Notes: generated from the sequence alone by a model not told the origin. 64,000 nt of DNA from Brevundimonas sp. UBA7506 (GCF_002479495.1 NZ_DLNQ01000015.1:261476-325475), one strand, 5' to 3'. Shown: positions 7,919 through 17,246, counted from the stretch's first letter. Program-made: numbers and translations.

Positions 7919-9751
7919 TTACTCAGGCTTGACGCGCTTCTTGCGGAACGAGGGGTTCAGCACCTGCTTGCGCAGGCGGATCGACTTGGGCGTGACCTCG
8001 ACCAGTTCGTCTTCCTCGATGTAGGCGATGGCCTGCTCCAGCGACATCTGGCGCGGCGGGGTCAGGCGAACCGACTCGTCCTTGCCGGCGGCGCGGACGT
8101 TGGTCAGCTGCTTGCCCTTGATCGGGTTGACGTCCAGGTCGTCCCAGCGGCTGTTCTCGCCGATGATCATGCCCTGATAGGTTTTCTCGCCGGCGCCGAC
8201 GAACATGACGCCGCGGTCTTCCAGGTTCCACAGGGCGAAGGCGGCGGTTTCACCGTCCGAGTTCGAGATCAGCACGCCCTTCAGGCGACCCTCGATGGCG
8301 CCCTTGTGCGGCTCGTAGTGCGAGAAGACGCGGTTCAGCACGCCCGAACCGCGCGTGTCGGTCAGGAATTCGCCCTGATAGCCGATCAGCGAGCGCGACG
8401 GGCACTTCAGCTGGATGCGGGTCTTGCCGGCGCCCGAGGGGCCCATGTCGGTCATTTCAGCCTTACGCGCCGACAGCTTCTCGATGACGATGCCCGAGAA
8501 CTCGTCGTCGACGTCGACCATGACGTCTTCGATCGGTTCCATCTTCTCGCCGTTCGGGCCGGTCTGGAAGACCACGCGGGGACGCGAGATCGAGACCTCG
8601 AAGCCTTCGCGGCGCATGTTCTCGATCAGAACGCCCAACTGCAGTTCGCCGCGGCCGGCGACCTCATAGGCGTCGCCGCCTTCGGTCGTGGTGACGCGGA
8701 TGGCGACGTTGGCTTCGGCTTCCTTCAGCAGGCGGTCGCGGATGACGCGCGACTGGACCTTGTCGCCTTCGCGGCCGGCCAGGGGGCTGTCGTTGACCGA
8801 GACGGTCATCGAAATGGTCGGCGGGTCGATCGGCTGGGCCGGCAGGGCGTCCACGACTTCCATGGCGCACAGGGTGTCGGCCACGGTGGCCTTGGACATG
8901 CCGGCGATGGCGACGATATCGCCCGCTTCCGAACCCTCGTCCAGGGGCTGACGCTTGAGGCCGCGGAAGGCCAGAACCTTGGTGATGCGGCCGCGCTCGA
9001 TTTCCTTGCCGTCGCGGTCTAGGGCGTGGATGGCCATGCCGGGGACGGCCTTGCCGCTCTGGATGCGGCCGGTCAGCAGACGGCCCAGGAATGGGTCGCT
9101 TTCGATCAGGACGTTCAGCATCTGGAACGGCTTGTCGCGGTTTTCCTGAACCTTGGGCGCCGGCACGTGGTCGACGATCAGGTCGAACAGCGGGGCCAGG
9201 TTGTCGTTGGGCTGGTTCAGGTCCAGCGTCGCCCAGCCCGAACGGCCCGAGGCGTAGATGTGCGGGAAGTCCAGTTGCTCGTCCGTCGCGCCGATGGCGG
9301 CGAACAGGTCGAAGGTTTCGTTGTGGACGCGGTCCGGGTCGGCGTGGGCGCGGTCGACCTTGTTGATGCAGAGGATCGGGCGCAGGCCCATCTTCAGCGC
9401 CTTGGTCAGGACGAACTTGGTCTGGGGCATGACGCCCTCTTCGGCGTCGACCAGGATGACGCAGCCGTCCACCATGCCCAGGATACGCTCGACCTCGCCG
9501 CCGAAGTCGGCGTGGCCGGGGGTGTCGATGATGTTGATGCGGGTTTCACCGGCCTTGCCGTTCCACAGGACCGAGGTGCACTTGGCCAGGATGGTGATGC
9601 CGCGTTCTTTTTCCTGGTCGCCGGAGTCCATGGCGCGCTCGGTGGTCGCCTCGTTGGCTCGGAAGACGCCGGACTGAGCCAGCAGCTGGTCAACCATGGT
9701 GGTCTTGCCGTGGTCAACGTGGGCGATGATAGCGACGTTACGAAGGTTCAT
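7919..9751 (-). CDS. typA: Translational GTPase TypA/BipA
   Basis: 610 residues from ATG 9751 (MNLRNVAIIAHVDHGKTT), the canonical N-terminus; a GTG at 9781 would add ten residues. GTP-binding motifs are G1 AHVDHGKTT, G3 DTPGHADFGG and G4 NKVDR, with effector region ATTERAMDSGDQEKERGITI. EF-G-like domains and the TypA-specific C-terminal domain follow (GERGVMF-like block EDRGVMFVGAGEKTYQGMIIG). It is a ribosome-bound GTPase linked to assembly of the 50S subunit and growth under stress or cold. Length and domain order are standard. Confidence 0.97.
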   Translation of the reverse strand: MNLRNVAIIAHVDHGKTTMVDQLLAQSGVFRANEATTERAMDSGDQEKERGITILAKCTSVLWNGKAGETRINIIDTPGHADFGGEVERILGMVDGCVILVDAEEGVMPQTKFVLTKALKMGLRPILCINKVDRAHADPDRVHNETFDLFAAIGATDEQLDFPHIYASGRSGWATLDLNQPNDNLAPLFDLIVDHVPAPKVQENRDKPFQMLNVLIESDPFLGRLLTGRIQSGKAVPGMAIHALDRDGKEIERGRITKVLAFRGLKRQPLDEGSEAGDIVAIAGMSKATVADTLCAMEVVDALPAQPIDPPTISMTVSVNDSPLAGREGDKVQSRVIRDRLLKEAEANVAIRVTTTEGGDAYEVAGRGELQLGVLIENMRREGFEVSISRPRVVFQTGPNGEKMEPIEDVMVDVDDEFSGIVIEKLSARKAEMTDMGPSGAGKTRIQLKCPSRSLIGYQGEFLTDTRGSGVLNRVFSHYEPHKGAIEGRLKGVLISNSDGETAAFALWNLEDRGVMFVGAGEKTYQGMIIGENSRWDDLDVNPIKGKQLTNVRAAGKDESVRLTPPRQMSLEQAIAYIEEDELVEVTPKSIRLRKQVLNPSFRKKRVKPE

Positions 9752-9879
9752 TTCGGGCTCGGGCGGACTGTGTTCGGCCACGGAAGTCCGGGCCGCTGCA
9801 AGATGCGGAAAGCGGGAAGGAAGCGGCGCCTCTTACAGCCCTATCGTCTGAAAGACCAGCGGGGCGGTTCGATTGTGCG

Positions 9880-10938
9880 TCAGCCGGGCAAAATGAGCAC
9901 GATCGTGACCAGTGCAAGGCCGCCGATCAGCAGGGCCGACAGGGCGGCCACGGCGGCCACGCGCGGCCCGGCCCGGACCACGGCGCGCGGGTCGACCATC
10001 AGGCCCAGCGCCGCCATGGCGATCAGGGTCATGGACGTCACTCCGGCCTGAAGCGGCGGCAGGACGACTTCCGGGATCAGGCCCGCCGAACGCAGACCCA
10101 TCAGGACCAGGAAGACGAGGATGAACCAGGGGGCCATGTGGTGCAGCCTGGGCCGCCTGGCGCCTTCTGCCTTGCCGGACTGCATCAGGCCCAGCACCAG
10201 GCAGACGGGGCCGAGCATGAGGACGCGGACCAGCTTGACCACGGCGCCGGTCTGGACGGCCAGCATCCCGGCAGGAACGGCGGCGGCCAGGACCTGCGGC
10301 ACGGCATAGACGGTCAGACCGGCCAGAACGCCGACCCTGGTCGCGTCAAAGCCCATCAGCGCCCCGACGACGGGGACCAGCAGGACCACCAGAATGCCGA
10401 GGACGGCGGTGAAGCCGATGGCGGCGGCTACGTCCTGCCCTTCCGCCTCTATGACCGGGGCCACGGCGGCGATGGCCGAGTTGCCGCAGATGGCGTTGCC
10501 GCAGGCGACCAGCAGGGCCATGGCGGGCGGCAGGCCGAAGGCGCGGCCGAGCGCATAGCCGCCGAGGATGGCAAGGGCGACCACGCCCATGATAGCCAGC
10601 AGCATGACGGGGCCGAGCGCCATGACGGCGGCGCCGGAGACGGTTGCGCCCAGCAGAGCGACGGCGACCTCCAGAAGGGTCTTGGCGCTGAATTGCACGC
10701 CGGGCGCCCAGACGTTCGACGGGGTCCAGAACAGCCGGATCGCCGCGCCCATCAGGATGGCGATGACCAGCCCCTCGACCCAGGGATGGCCGAACAGCGA
10801 GGTCTCGATCAGTTGCAGGCCATAGGCGACCGCGCCGACGCCCGCGCTCAGCAGGACGCCGGGCAGCAGGCGGGCCAGGCCGCGCAGGGGAGCGGCCTGA
10901 TGAGAGGGGGCGTGGGCGGAATGGTGGGCGGTCGTCAT
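9880..10938 (-). CDS. YeiH-family putative sulfate-export membrane protein
   Basis: 352 residues with about ten hydrophobic helices. It has the features of the YeiH/PSE family: RLLPGVLLSAGVGAVAYGL near the start, ALLGATVSGAAV, and the conserved ALLVACGNAICGNSAIAAVAPVI block about residues 140-160. It is an inner-membrane transporter-like protein of unproven substrate (sulfate export has been suggested for the family). It is divergent from a LysR regulator at 11022, the common YeiH/YeiE arrangement, so that regulator probably controls it. Confidence 0.9.
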   Translation of the reverse strand: MTTAHHSAHAPSHQAAPLRGLARLLPGVLLSAGVGAVAYGLQLIETSLFGHPWVEGLVIAILMGAAIRLFWTPSNVWAPGVQFSAKTLLEVAVALLGATVSGAAVMALGPVMLLAIMGVVALAILGGYALGRAFGLPPAMALLVACGNAICGNSAIAAVAPVIEAEGQDVAAAIGFTAVLGILVVLLVPVVGALMGFDATRVGVLAGLTVYAVPQVLAAAVPAGMLAVQTGAVVKLVRVLMLGPVCLVLGLMQSGKAEGARRPRLHHMAPWFILVFLVLMGLRSAGLIPEVVLPPLQAGVTSMTLIAMAALGLMVDPRAVVRAGPRVAAVAALSALLIGGLALVTIVLILPG

Positions 10939-11021
10939 GACGCCGCATCATCTGCTCCGTCATCTGATCGTTCCAACGTATTGTTATGGACTTAATGATC
11001 AATAAAAGCGATTGATTGCTC

Positions 11022-11891
11022 ATGACGCTGGAACAACTCCGCATCTTCGTCGCCGTGGCTGAGCGCCTGCACATGACGCGCGCGGCCGAGGCCCTGCATC
11101 TGACCCAGTCGGCGGTCAGCGCGGCGGTGGCGGCGCTGGAAGCGCGGCACGGGACCCAGCTGTTCGACCGGGTCGGTCGGGGACTGGCGCTGAACGCGGC
11201 GGGAGCGGCTTTTCTGCCCGAGGCGCGGGCCGTGCTGGCCCAGGCCGAGGCGGCGGAGCAGGCGCTGGATGATCTGGCGGGCCTGAAGCGCGGCGCGGTG
11301 CGCCTGTTCGCCAGTCAGACCATCGCCGCCTACTGGCTGCCGCCGAGGATGGCGGCGTTTGCGCGGGCCCACCCCGAGATTCAGCTGCACCTGTCGATCG
11401 GCAACACGCACCGGGTGGTCGAGGCGGTGCTGGCGGGCGAGGCGGAACTGGGCCTGATCGAGGGGGCCTTCGAGGCGTCTCGGGTCGAGAAGGTGCGGAT
11501 GGACGCCGACCGGCTGGTCGTGGTGGCGGCGCCGGGGCATCCGCTGGCGGGGCGGGCCGAGGCCCTGTCGGCGGCGGAGCTGAAGGCGTTGGACTGGGCT
11601 TTGCGCGAGGAGGGATCGGGGACACGCAGCGAGTTCGAGGCGGCCTTGCCGCGCGGCGTCGCGGGGAGCTTGCGGGCCGTTCTGACCCTGCCGTCCAACG
11701 AGGCCATCCTGTCGGCGGTGGCGGCGGGGGGCCTGGTCACGGCGATTTCGGAACTGGCCGCCCAGCCCCTGATCGAGGCGGGGCGGCTGGTTCGTCTGCC
11801 GCTCGATCTGCCCGAGCGGCCGTTTCATCTGCTGCGCCACCGCGAACGGCGGCCCAGCCGGGCGGCGGAAGCTTTCGCCTCCGCGCTTTAG
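11022..11891 (+). CDS. LysR-family regulator divergent from the YeiH-like gene
   Basis: 289 residues from ATG 11022 (MTLEQLRIFVAVAERLHMTRAAEAL); a TTG two codons upstream is less likely. The N-terminal winged helix-turn-helix (residues 1-60, LTQSAVSAAVAALEARHGTQLFDR) and LysR substrate-binding domain (about 88-285) are complete. The intergenic gap to the divergent YeiH-like gene is about 80 bases and AT-rich (TTGTTATGGACTTAATGATC), suitable for a shared operator. By arrangement it resembles YeiE/CbbR-type regulators. The inducer is unknown. Confidence 0.92.
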   Translation: MTLEQLRIFVAVAERLHMTRAAEALHLTQSAVSAAVAALEARHGTQLFDRVGRGLALNAAGAAFLPEARAVLAQAEAAEQALDDLAGLKRGAVRLFASQTIAAYWLPPRMAAFARAHPEIQLHLSIGNTHRVVEAVLAGEAELGLIEGAFEASRVEKVRMDADRLVVVAAPGHPLAGRAEALSAAELKALDWALREEGSGTRSEFEAALPRGVAGSLRAVLTLPSNEAILSAVAAGGLVTAISELAAQPLIEAGRLVRLPLDLPERPFHLLRHRERRPSRAAEAFASAL

Positions 11892-11896
11892 TCAGT

Positions 11897-13945
11897 TCAG
11901 ACCTTGGCCGAGCGGCTGCGGATCCAGGTGTAGAGGGCGAAGGTCAGCACCGCGAAGGCGACCAGACCGGCCCACATGGCGGGCCACATCGTATCCTTGG
12001 GCAGAAGGGCGAACGGCGCTTCGTTCCGGGTGCTGACGATGACGGCGGCGGTGAAGACGCCGAACAGGCTTTCGCCCACGATCAGGCCCGAGGCGAGCAG
12101 CACGCCCATGCGACGGCCCACGTCGGCGAAGCGGGTCGTGGCGATCCACTTCTCATAGGCCCAGCCGCAGACGGCGCCGACGACCAGCATGGTGGTGACG
12201 GCGGCCGGCAGATAGACGCCGATGCCGGCGGCCAGCGGCGGCAGCTTGATCTTGTCTTTCGTGGCGCGGCGCAGGACGACGTCGAGGATGATGACCAGAA
12301 TGCCGACGACGGCGCCGATGCCGATCAGGTCCCAGCGAAGCTCGCCGCTGATGACGCCCTTGGCCAGGGCCGAGATCAGGGTGGCCTGCGGGGCGGCCAG
12401 GGTCTGCGAGCCCTCGACGATGGCGGGCGGGCCGCCTTCGAAGCCGAAGGCCTGGTTCATCATGTCCAGGACGAAGGGGATGACCAGGGCGCCGGCGACG
12501 ACGCCGACCAGCAGGGCCGTTTGCTGACGCCAGGGCGTGGCCTCGACCAGTTGGCCGGTCTTGAGGTCCTGCAGGTTGTCGTTGGAGATGACGGCCACGG
12601 CGAAGACCACGGCGGTGACGATCAGGGCGAAGGCGATGATCGAGGGATCGGCGGGGACGCCGGCCACGGCCATGACCCCCAGCATCAGCAGGGAGGCGAT
12701 GATGATGGCCAGGATGCCGACGCCCGAGACGGGGCTGTTGGAGGAGCCGATCAGGCCGGCCATGTAGCCGCAGATGGCGGCCACGGCGAAGCCGATGACC
12801 ACGACATAGATCAGGCCGCCGACGACCAGCAGCGGGGTCGAGCCGGCCAGGGCGGTGCCCTGGGCGAAGACGGCCAGCAGGACGGCGATGCCGACCAGGG
12901 CGGCGACCGACAACAGGCCGACGATCTTGATCGGGATGTCCTGCTCGGTGCGGTCCAGAACCTCGCCGTGGGCGCGCTTGGTCTGGGCGGCGATGGCCGA
13001 GGTCAGGCCGGCGACCAGGGGGGCGGCCAGCTTGGCCAGGGTCCACAGGGCGGCCACGCCGATGACGCCGGCGCCGATGAAGCGGACTTCCTTGGCCCAG
13101 ACGGTCATGGCCAGTTCCTCGGCCGGGGCCCCGGCGGGCAGGCCGGCGGCGATCGAGGGCACGCCGTGGGCGGCGGCCCAGGCCACGAACTCGGGCGAGG
13201 TCAGGATGGGGACGAAGATCAGCCAGGCCAGGACCAGGCCGAACAGCTGGGTCAGGCCGACCGCCAGACCGATCAGGTGCCCGGCGCCCAAAAGGGCGAA
13301 CTGCATGGAGAAGCCGACGCCCGTGGCGCCGCCGCCCAGAGCGGCCGGCAGGCGTAGGAAGGCGGTGGTTTCAGCGGCGAAGACCCGCGCGGCGGCCAGG
13401 AAGGCGAAGAAGGCCGAGGCGATGGCGCTGCCGATCACCACGAACAGGCCCGAACGGTTCTCGCGCACGGCCTCGGCGGATTCATCGGCGCCGGGCGAAC
13501 CGACCTTCAGCACCTCGGCGGCGGCGACGCCCTCGGGGTAGGGCAGGCCGCCCTGAACCACGAGCGTCCGGCGCAACGGAATGGAGAAGGTCACGCCCAG
13601 AACCCCGCCGAGCACGCAGATGGCCACCGACTCCCAGAAGGGGAAGTTCATCCACCAGCCGATCATGACCAGGCCGGGCAGAACGAAGATGATGGAGCTC
13701 ATGGCGCCGCCGACCGAGGCGACGGTCTGAACCGTCATGTTCTCCCAGATGGTCGAACCCTTGAAGGCGCGCAGCAGGGCCATCGAAATGACCGCCGCCG
13801 GAATGGCCGAGGCGAAGGTCAGGCCGACCTTCAGGCCCAGATAGGTGTTGGCCGCCGTGAAGACCGCCGCCAGCAAGCAGCCCAGGATCAGGGCGCGGAT
13901 GGTCAGTTCGATGCGTTTGCCGGTTCCGGCGGGTTTGTCTGTCAT
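11897..13945 (-). CDS. OPT-family oligopeptide transporter
   Basis: 682 residues from ATG 13945 (MTDKPAGTGKRIELTIRALILGCLL). The frame stays open upstream to 14197 but there it runs through an intergenic repeat, so that extension is rejected. About 15 hydrophobic helices run through the protein. The block NTYLGLKVGLTFASAIPAAVISMALL and the motif SSNSPVSGVGILAIIIASLLML are characteristic of the bacterial OPT family. The family imports short peptides or metal-chelate complexes; the substrate cannot be told here. It converges on the LysR gene with a 5-base gap. Confidence 0.93.
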   Translation of the reverse strand: MTDKPAGTGKRIELTIRALILGCLLAAVFTAANTYLGLKVGLTFASAIPAAVISMALLRAFKGSTIWENMTVQTVASVGGAMSSIIFVLPGLVMIGWWMNFPFWESVAICVLGGVLGVTFSIPLRRTLVVQGGLPYPEGVAAAEVLKVGSPGADESAEAVRENRSGLFVVIGSAIASAFFAFLAAARVFAAETTAFLRLPAALGGGATGVGFSMQFALLGAGHLIGLAVGLTQLFGLVLAWLIFVPILTSPEFVAWAAAHGVPSIAAGLPAGAPAEELAMTVWAKEVRFIGAGVIGVAALWTLAKLAAPLVAGLTSAIAAQTKRAHGEVLDRTEQDIPIKIVGLLSVAALVGIAVLLAVFAQGTALAGSTPLLVVGGLIYVVVIGFAVAAICGYMAGLIGSSNSPVSGVGILAIIIASLLMLGVMAVAGVPADPSIIAFALIVTAVVFAVAVISNDNLQDLKTGQLVEATPWRQQTALLVGVVAGALVIPFVLDMMNQAFGFEGGPPAIVEGSQTLAAPQATLISALAKGVISGELRWDLIGIGAVVGILVIILDVVLRRATKDKIKLPPLAAGIGVYLPAAVTTMLVVGAVCGWAYEKWIATTRFADVGRRMGVLLASGLIVGESLFGVFTAAVIVSTRNEAPFALLPKDTMWPAMWAGLVAFAVLTFALYTWIRSRSAKV

Positions 13946-14024
13946 GCGCGGTTCTTTCCGTTGTGCGCGGAGGTAATCCTGAAAGCGCGGCCGTGACAAC
14001 GGGTCGCGGGGAGATTGGACGCAG

Positions 14025-14172
14025 CCTCCTCCCTCCCACTTGGGGAGGGTGGTCGCGAAGCGACCCGGTGGGGAGGGCGTGGCGACATGGACGCAGCGCT
14101 TGATTTGCTGAAGCGCCCCCACCCGTCTGGCGCTGCGCGCCAGCCACCCTCCCCCAAGTGGGAGGGAGAAGG
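14025..14172. repeat. Long palindromic intergenic repeat, copy 1
   Basis: This block has nested inverted repeats: CCTCCC-type and GGGAGG arms at both ends (about 14030-14050 and 14147-14167), GGTCGCGAAGCGACC near 14051, and GGCGCTGCGCGCC near 14129. The architecture, though not the exact bases, recurs at 36790-36914. It lies between the OPT gene and mutM and is non-coding. It resembles a REP/BIME-type mobile palindromic element. Confidence 0.75.
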
Positions 14173-14217
14173 GGGTGCCTCTTCTCCTGTAGCGCACGAC
14201 GGATTACCTCTTTCTCC

Positions 14218-15081
14218 ATGCCTGAATTACCCGAAGTCGAAACCGTGCGGCGTGGTCTGGAGCCGGTGCTGGAGGGGGCGCGGTTGACCATGACGCGTCA
14301 GAACCGGCCGGATCTGCGCTTTCCCTTTCCCGAGCGGTTCGTGGAGCGGCTGGACGGGGCGACGGTGCTGCGGCTGGATCGGCGGGCCAAGTATCTGCTG
14401 TTCCCGCTGTCGACCGGCGAGACCTGGGTGACGCATCTGGGCATGACCGGGCGGTTCACCCTGGAGGGCGCGGCGCCGGGCCGGTTCGAGACCGAGGCGC
14501 CGATCGCCGGCAAGCACGAGCACATGAGCCTGACGGCCGAGCGGGCCGGGGTGGTGACGCGGCTGGGCTACGCCGACGCGCGGCGCTTCGGCTTCATGGG
14601 CCTGATCCCGACCGAGGCGGTCGAGGGTCATGCCTGGTTCGTGGACCTGGGGCCGGAGCCGATGGGCAACGGCTTTTCCGCGGCGCATCTGGCCGAGGCC
14701 TTCGCGGGCAAGGCGCAGAACATCAAGGTCTCTTTGCTGGACCAGCGGATCGTGGCGGGGCTGGGCAATATCTATGTGTGCGAGGCGCTTTATCGCGCCC
14801 GCATCTCGCCGCTGACGGCGGCGGGCAAGGTCAGCCGGCCTCGGCTGGAGCGGCTGGCGACCGAGGTGCGCAATGTCCTGGCCGACGCCATCGCGGCCGG
14901 CGGCTCGACGCTGAAGGACTTCGCCAATGTCGAGGGCGGGCAGGGCTATTTCCAGCATCGCTTCGACGTCTATGGCCGCGAGGGCGCGCCGTGCCGGACG
15001 GAAGGCTGTTCCGGCGTGGTGGCGCGCGTGGTTCAGGCCGGGCGCTCGACCTTCTTCTGTCCGGTCTGCCAGAAGCGGTGA
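14218..15081 (+). CDS. mutM: Formamidopyrimidine-DNA glycosylase
   Basis: 287 residues. ATG 14218 gives the mature N-terminus PELPEVETVRRGLEP after Met removal, where Pro1 is the catalytic nucleophile and Glu2 is required. Further motifs are the helix-two-turn-helix region (LLDQRIVAGLGNIYVCEALYRARISPL) and a C-terminal zinc finger with CRTEGC and CPVC. It removes oxidised purines such as 8-oxoguanine and cuts the abasic strand. An upstream in-frame ATG (14158) is inside the repeat and is rejected. Its place upstream of enoyl-CoA hydratase, rpsT and dnaA fits Caulobacteraceae. Confidence 0.97.
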   Translation: MPELPEVETVRRGLEPVLEGARLTMTRQNRPDLRFPFPERFVERLDGATVLRLDRRAKYLLFPLSTGETWVTHLGMTGRFTLEGAAPGRFETEAPIAGKHEHMSLTAERAGVVTRLGYADARRFGFMGLIPTEAVEGHAWFVDLGPEPMGNGFSAAHLAEAFAGKAQNIKVSLLDQRIVAGLGNIYVCEALYRARISPLTAAGKVSRPRLERLATEVRNVLADAIAAGGSTLKDFANVEGGQGYFQHRFDVYGREGAPCRTEGCSGVVARVVQAGRSTFFCPVCQKR

Positions 15082-15116
15082 TGTGTCGGAAAAATTCGAC
15101 GTGATGTAAAAAATAA

Positions 15117-15131
15117 TAGACATCGTGTCTA
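15117..15131. promoter_or_regulatory. Palindromic operator candidate for the membrane/XRE operon
   Basis: TAGACATCGTGTCTA has perfect 6-base arms (TAGACA and TGTCTA) around a 3-base centre. It lies in a short AT-rich island (about 15105-15120), 47 bases before the first ATG. A TTCGAC (15095-15100) with the left arm 16 bases later could be a promoter overlapping the palindrome. GACATCG recurs at about 15140. The XRE gene at the end of this operon is the natural candidate to bind it. This is inferred; no binding data exist. Confidence 0.5.
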
Positions 15132-15178
15132 CGTCATGCGACATCGCCTCATCGCTTGGGATCAAGGAGGAGGCGGCA

Positions 15179-15643
15179 ATGTCGTTCAGGGAAAAACTGT
15201 CGTGGGGCGTGCTGCTGACCACGTCGGCGGTGTGGAGCTTCTATTTCGTGCGGCTGGGGCTGAGGGCGGCCGACGGCCTGCTGACTCAGGATCTGGTGCT
15301 GTGGACCATGGGGGTCTGCATCGGCTTCAGCGTCGCGGCCCATGTGGGCTTTTCCATTCTGGCGGCGGTCAGCACGTCGAAGGCGGAGCGGTCGGTGGTC
15401 GATGAGCGCGAGCAGGGCGTGGCCCTGAAGGCCAGTCAGGCGGCCTTTCTGACGATGAGCGCCGTGCTCGGCGGTCTGGCGGCCTTCGCCTATGTCTATG
15501 CGCGGAAGCACCCCGATCTGCTGGGCGCGGAGCCCCTGGCGGCGGCCATGCTGCTGGCGGCCAATGGCGTGATCTTCGCCCTGGCCCTGTCGGAGGTGGT
15601 GCGCCACGCGACCCTGATCACCCTGCTGCGTCGGGTCGGCTGA
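15179..15643 (+). CDS. Small four-helix membrane protein, paralogue 1
   Basis: 154 residues from ATG 15179, which follows AAGGAGG at good spacing; an upstream in-frame ATG or GTG is not needed. Four hydrophobic segments are seen, with a charged loop TSKAERSVVDEREQGVALKAS between helices 2 and 3. Its start MSFREK, its four-helix layout and the AER..DERE..ALxAS loop recur in the next gene, so the two are tandem paralogues. The DERE loop recalls DUF2178-type proteins that sit beside small XRE regulators. The function is unknown. Confidence 0.8.
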   Translation: MSFREKLSWGVLLTTSAVWSFYFVRLGLRAADGLLTQDLVLWTMGVCIGFSVAAHVGFSILAAVSTSKAERSVVDEREQGVALKASQAAFLTMSAVLGGLAAFAYVYARKHPDLLGAEPLAAAMLLAANGVIFALALSEVVRHATLITLLRRVG

Positions 15644-15668
15644 GGCCGCGACGGATAAGGAGCGCGAC

Positions 15669-16157
15669 ATGAGCTTTCGCGAAAAGCATCTGTGGGTCGC
15701 CATCATCGCCGGTCTGGCGGTCTGGGGCGCCTATGGCTGGAAGTTTTTTGAACGGGTGCTGGCTGGGGGGCTGAAGCAGGCCGATTTCGCCGCCGATATG
15801 GGCGGGCTGTTCATCCTGGGCCTGGTCGCCGTGGTGGTGCTGGAGGCGGGGCTGACGGCCCTGGCCTTGCTGACCACGTCCAGGGCCGAGCGCCGGGCGC
15901 GCGACGAACGCGAGGGGCTGGCGACGCTGCAGGCCAGCCATGTTTCGCTGATGCTGCTGATCGGTTTGCTGGTGACGGTCTCGGCCGTCGCCTACGGCGT
16001 CGGCTTCTGGGGGAGCGTGAAGCCTGAGGGGCTGGCGCGGTGGATGATCCCCGGCAATGGCCTGGTGCTGGTCGCCAATGCGGTGCTGGGCTGCATCATG
16101 CTGTCGGAACTGGCGCGCTGGGCCCTGTCCCTGGCCCTGCTGAAGCGGGGGCGGTGA
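15669..16157 (+). CDS. Small four-helix membrane protein, paralogue 2
   Basis: 162 residues. It starts MSFREK like its neighbour and has the loop TSRAERRARDEREGLATLQAS between hydrophobic segments 2 and 3. AAGGAGC precedes the ATG. Its stop overlaps the ATG of the XRE gene by one base (TGATG), so the three genes are almost certainly co-transcribed and coupled. I do not recognise a specific function; a membrane sensor or target of the adjacent regulator is possible. Confidence 0.8.
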   Translation: MSFREKHLWVAIIAGLAVWGAYGWKFFERVLAGGLKQADFAADMGGLFILGLVAVVVLEAGLTALALLTTSRAERRARDEREGLATLQASHVSLMLLIGLLVTVSAVAYGVGFWGSVKPEGLARWMIPGNGLVLVANAVLGCIMLSELARWALSLALLKRGR

Positions 16158-16375
16158 TGGGCAAGACGCCGCCGCCTATAAAGAACCGCATCCGCGAGCT
16201 GCGCTTTCATGCCAGCGAGATGACTCAGGCGGACCTCGCCGCGCGCATCGGCATGACGCGTCAGACCATCGTGGCCATGGAGCAGGGCAAGTACTCGCCC
16301 AGTCTGGAGGCCGCCTTCCGCATCGCCCAGGTCTTCGGCGTCGAGATCGGCGAGGTGTTCCAGTGGGAGGGCTGA
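16157..16375 (+). CDS. Small XRE regulator ending the membrane-protein operon
   Basis: 72 residues, almost only a helix-turn-helix: IKNRIRELRFHASEMTQADLAARIGMTRQTIVAMEQGKYSPSLEAAFRIAQVFGVEIGEVF. This matches the very short XRE group (about 67-75 residues) often coded with DERE-loop membrane proteins. The start overlaps the previous stop by one base. It is likely an autorepressor acting at the palindrome 15117-15131, which is inference from position. The frame is open further upstream, but that part is a shadow of the preceding gene. Confidence 0.88.
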   Translation: MGKTPPPIKNRIRELRFHASEMTQADLAARIGMTRQTIVAMEQGKYSPSLEAAFRIAQVFGVEIGEVFQWEG

Positions 16376-16414
16376 GGCGCTAGACCTCCTGCCGAAGATA
16401 TAGAGGAGCGCCTG

Positions 16415-17200
16415 ATGGCCGACGCCTATTCCACCCTGCTGATCGAACGCCACGCGGACGGCTATGCGGTCGTCACCCTGAACCGGCCCGAGGCGCTGAA
16501 CGCGCTGAACACCACCCTGACCGGCGAGCTGGGCGACTTCCTCGAGAGCGTGGCCGACGACGACAGCGTGCGCTGCGTGGTCCTGACCGGCTCGGTGAAG
16601 GCTTTCGCGGCCGGCGCCGACATCAAGGAGATGGCGGATCAGGCCTATGCCGACATGTATCGCGGCAACTTCTTCGCTCGCGCCCATGACCGGGTGGCCG
16701 GGTTCAGGAAGCCGATCGTCGCGGCGGTGTCGGGCTATGCGCTCGGCGGCGGCTGCGAACTGGCCATGCTGTGCGACTTCATCATCGCCTCGGACACCGC
16801 CAAGTTCGGCCAGCCCGAGATCAATCTGGGCGTGGCGCCGGGCATCGGCGGCTCGCAGCGCCTGACCCGCGCCGTGGGCAAGGCCAAGGCGATGGACATG
16901 TGCCTGACCGGGCGGATGATGGACGCCGCCGAGGCTGAACGCGCCGGACTGGTCTCGCGCGTGGTGGCGTCCGATGTCCTGCTGGACGAGGCGCGGGCCG
17001 CCGCGGCCAAGATCGCCGGGCAGTCGATTCTGGCCGTCATGGCCAACAAGGAGCTGGTCAACGCCGCCTTCGAGACGACCCTGGCGCAAGGGGTGGTGTT
17101 CGAGCGCCGCCTGTTCCACTCCCTGTTCGCCTTCGAGGACCAGAAGGAGGGGATGGCGGCCTTCGTCGAGAAGCGCAAACCCGCCTTCACCGGCCGTTGA
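16415..17200 (+). CDS. Enoyl-CoA hydratase
   Basis: 261 residues. The crotonase oxyanion-hole block [12 protein letters not shown] and [19 protein letters not shown] are present. Both catalytic glutamates known from mitochondrial enoyl-CoA hydratase are there: GGCEL and FGQPEINLG. The C-terminus ([14 protein letters not shown]) is typical. It hydrates trans-2-enoyl-CoA in fatty acid beta-oxidation. TATAGAGGAGCGCCTG precedes the ATG. It sits between the XRE operon and rpsT. Confidence 0.95.
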   Translation: MADAYSTLLIERHADGYAVVTLNRPEALNALNTTLTGELGDFLESVADDDSVRCVVLTGSVKAFAAGADIKEMADQAYADMYRGNFFARAHDRVAGFRKPIVAAVSGYALGGGCELAMLCDFIIASDTAKFGQPEINLGVAPGIGGSQRLTRAVGKAKAMDMCLTGRMMDAAEAERAGLVSRVVASDVLLDEARAAAAKIAGQSILAVMANKELVNAAFETTLAQGVVFERRLFHSLFAFEDQKEGMAAFVEKRKPAFTGR

Positions 17201-17246
17201 GCCCAGCCTCAAACCCAGGCCCTGATTCAATTCCGGCCGTGTCGCG

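Noticed and set aside
13946..14197. N-terminal extension of the OPT transporter frame through 14197
   Set aside because: The added residues translate the intergenic palindromic repeat and do not resemble a transporter; ATG 13945 gives the expected start.
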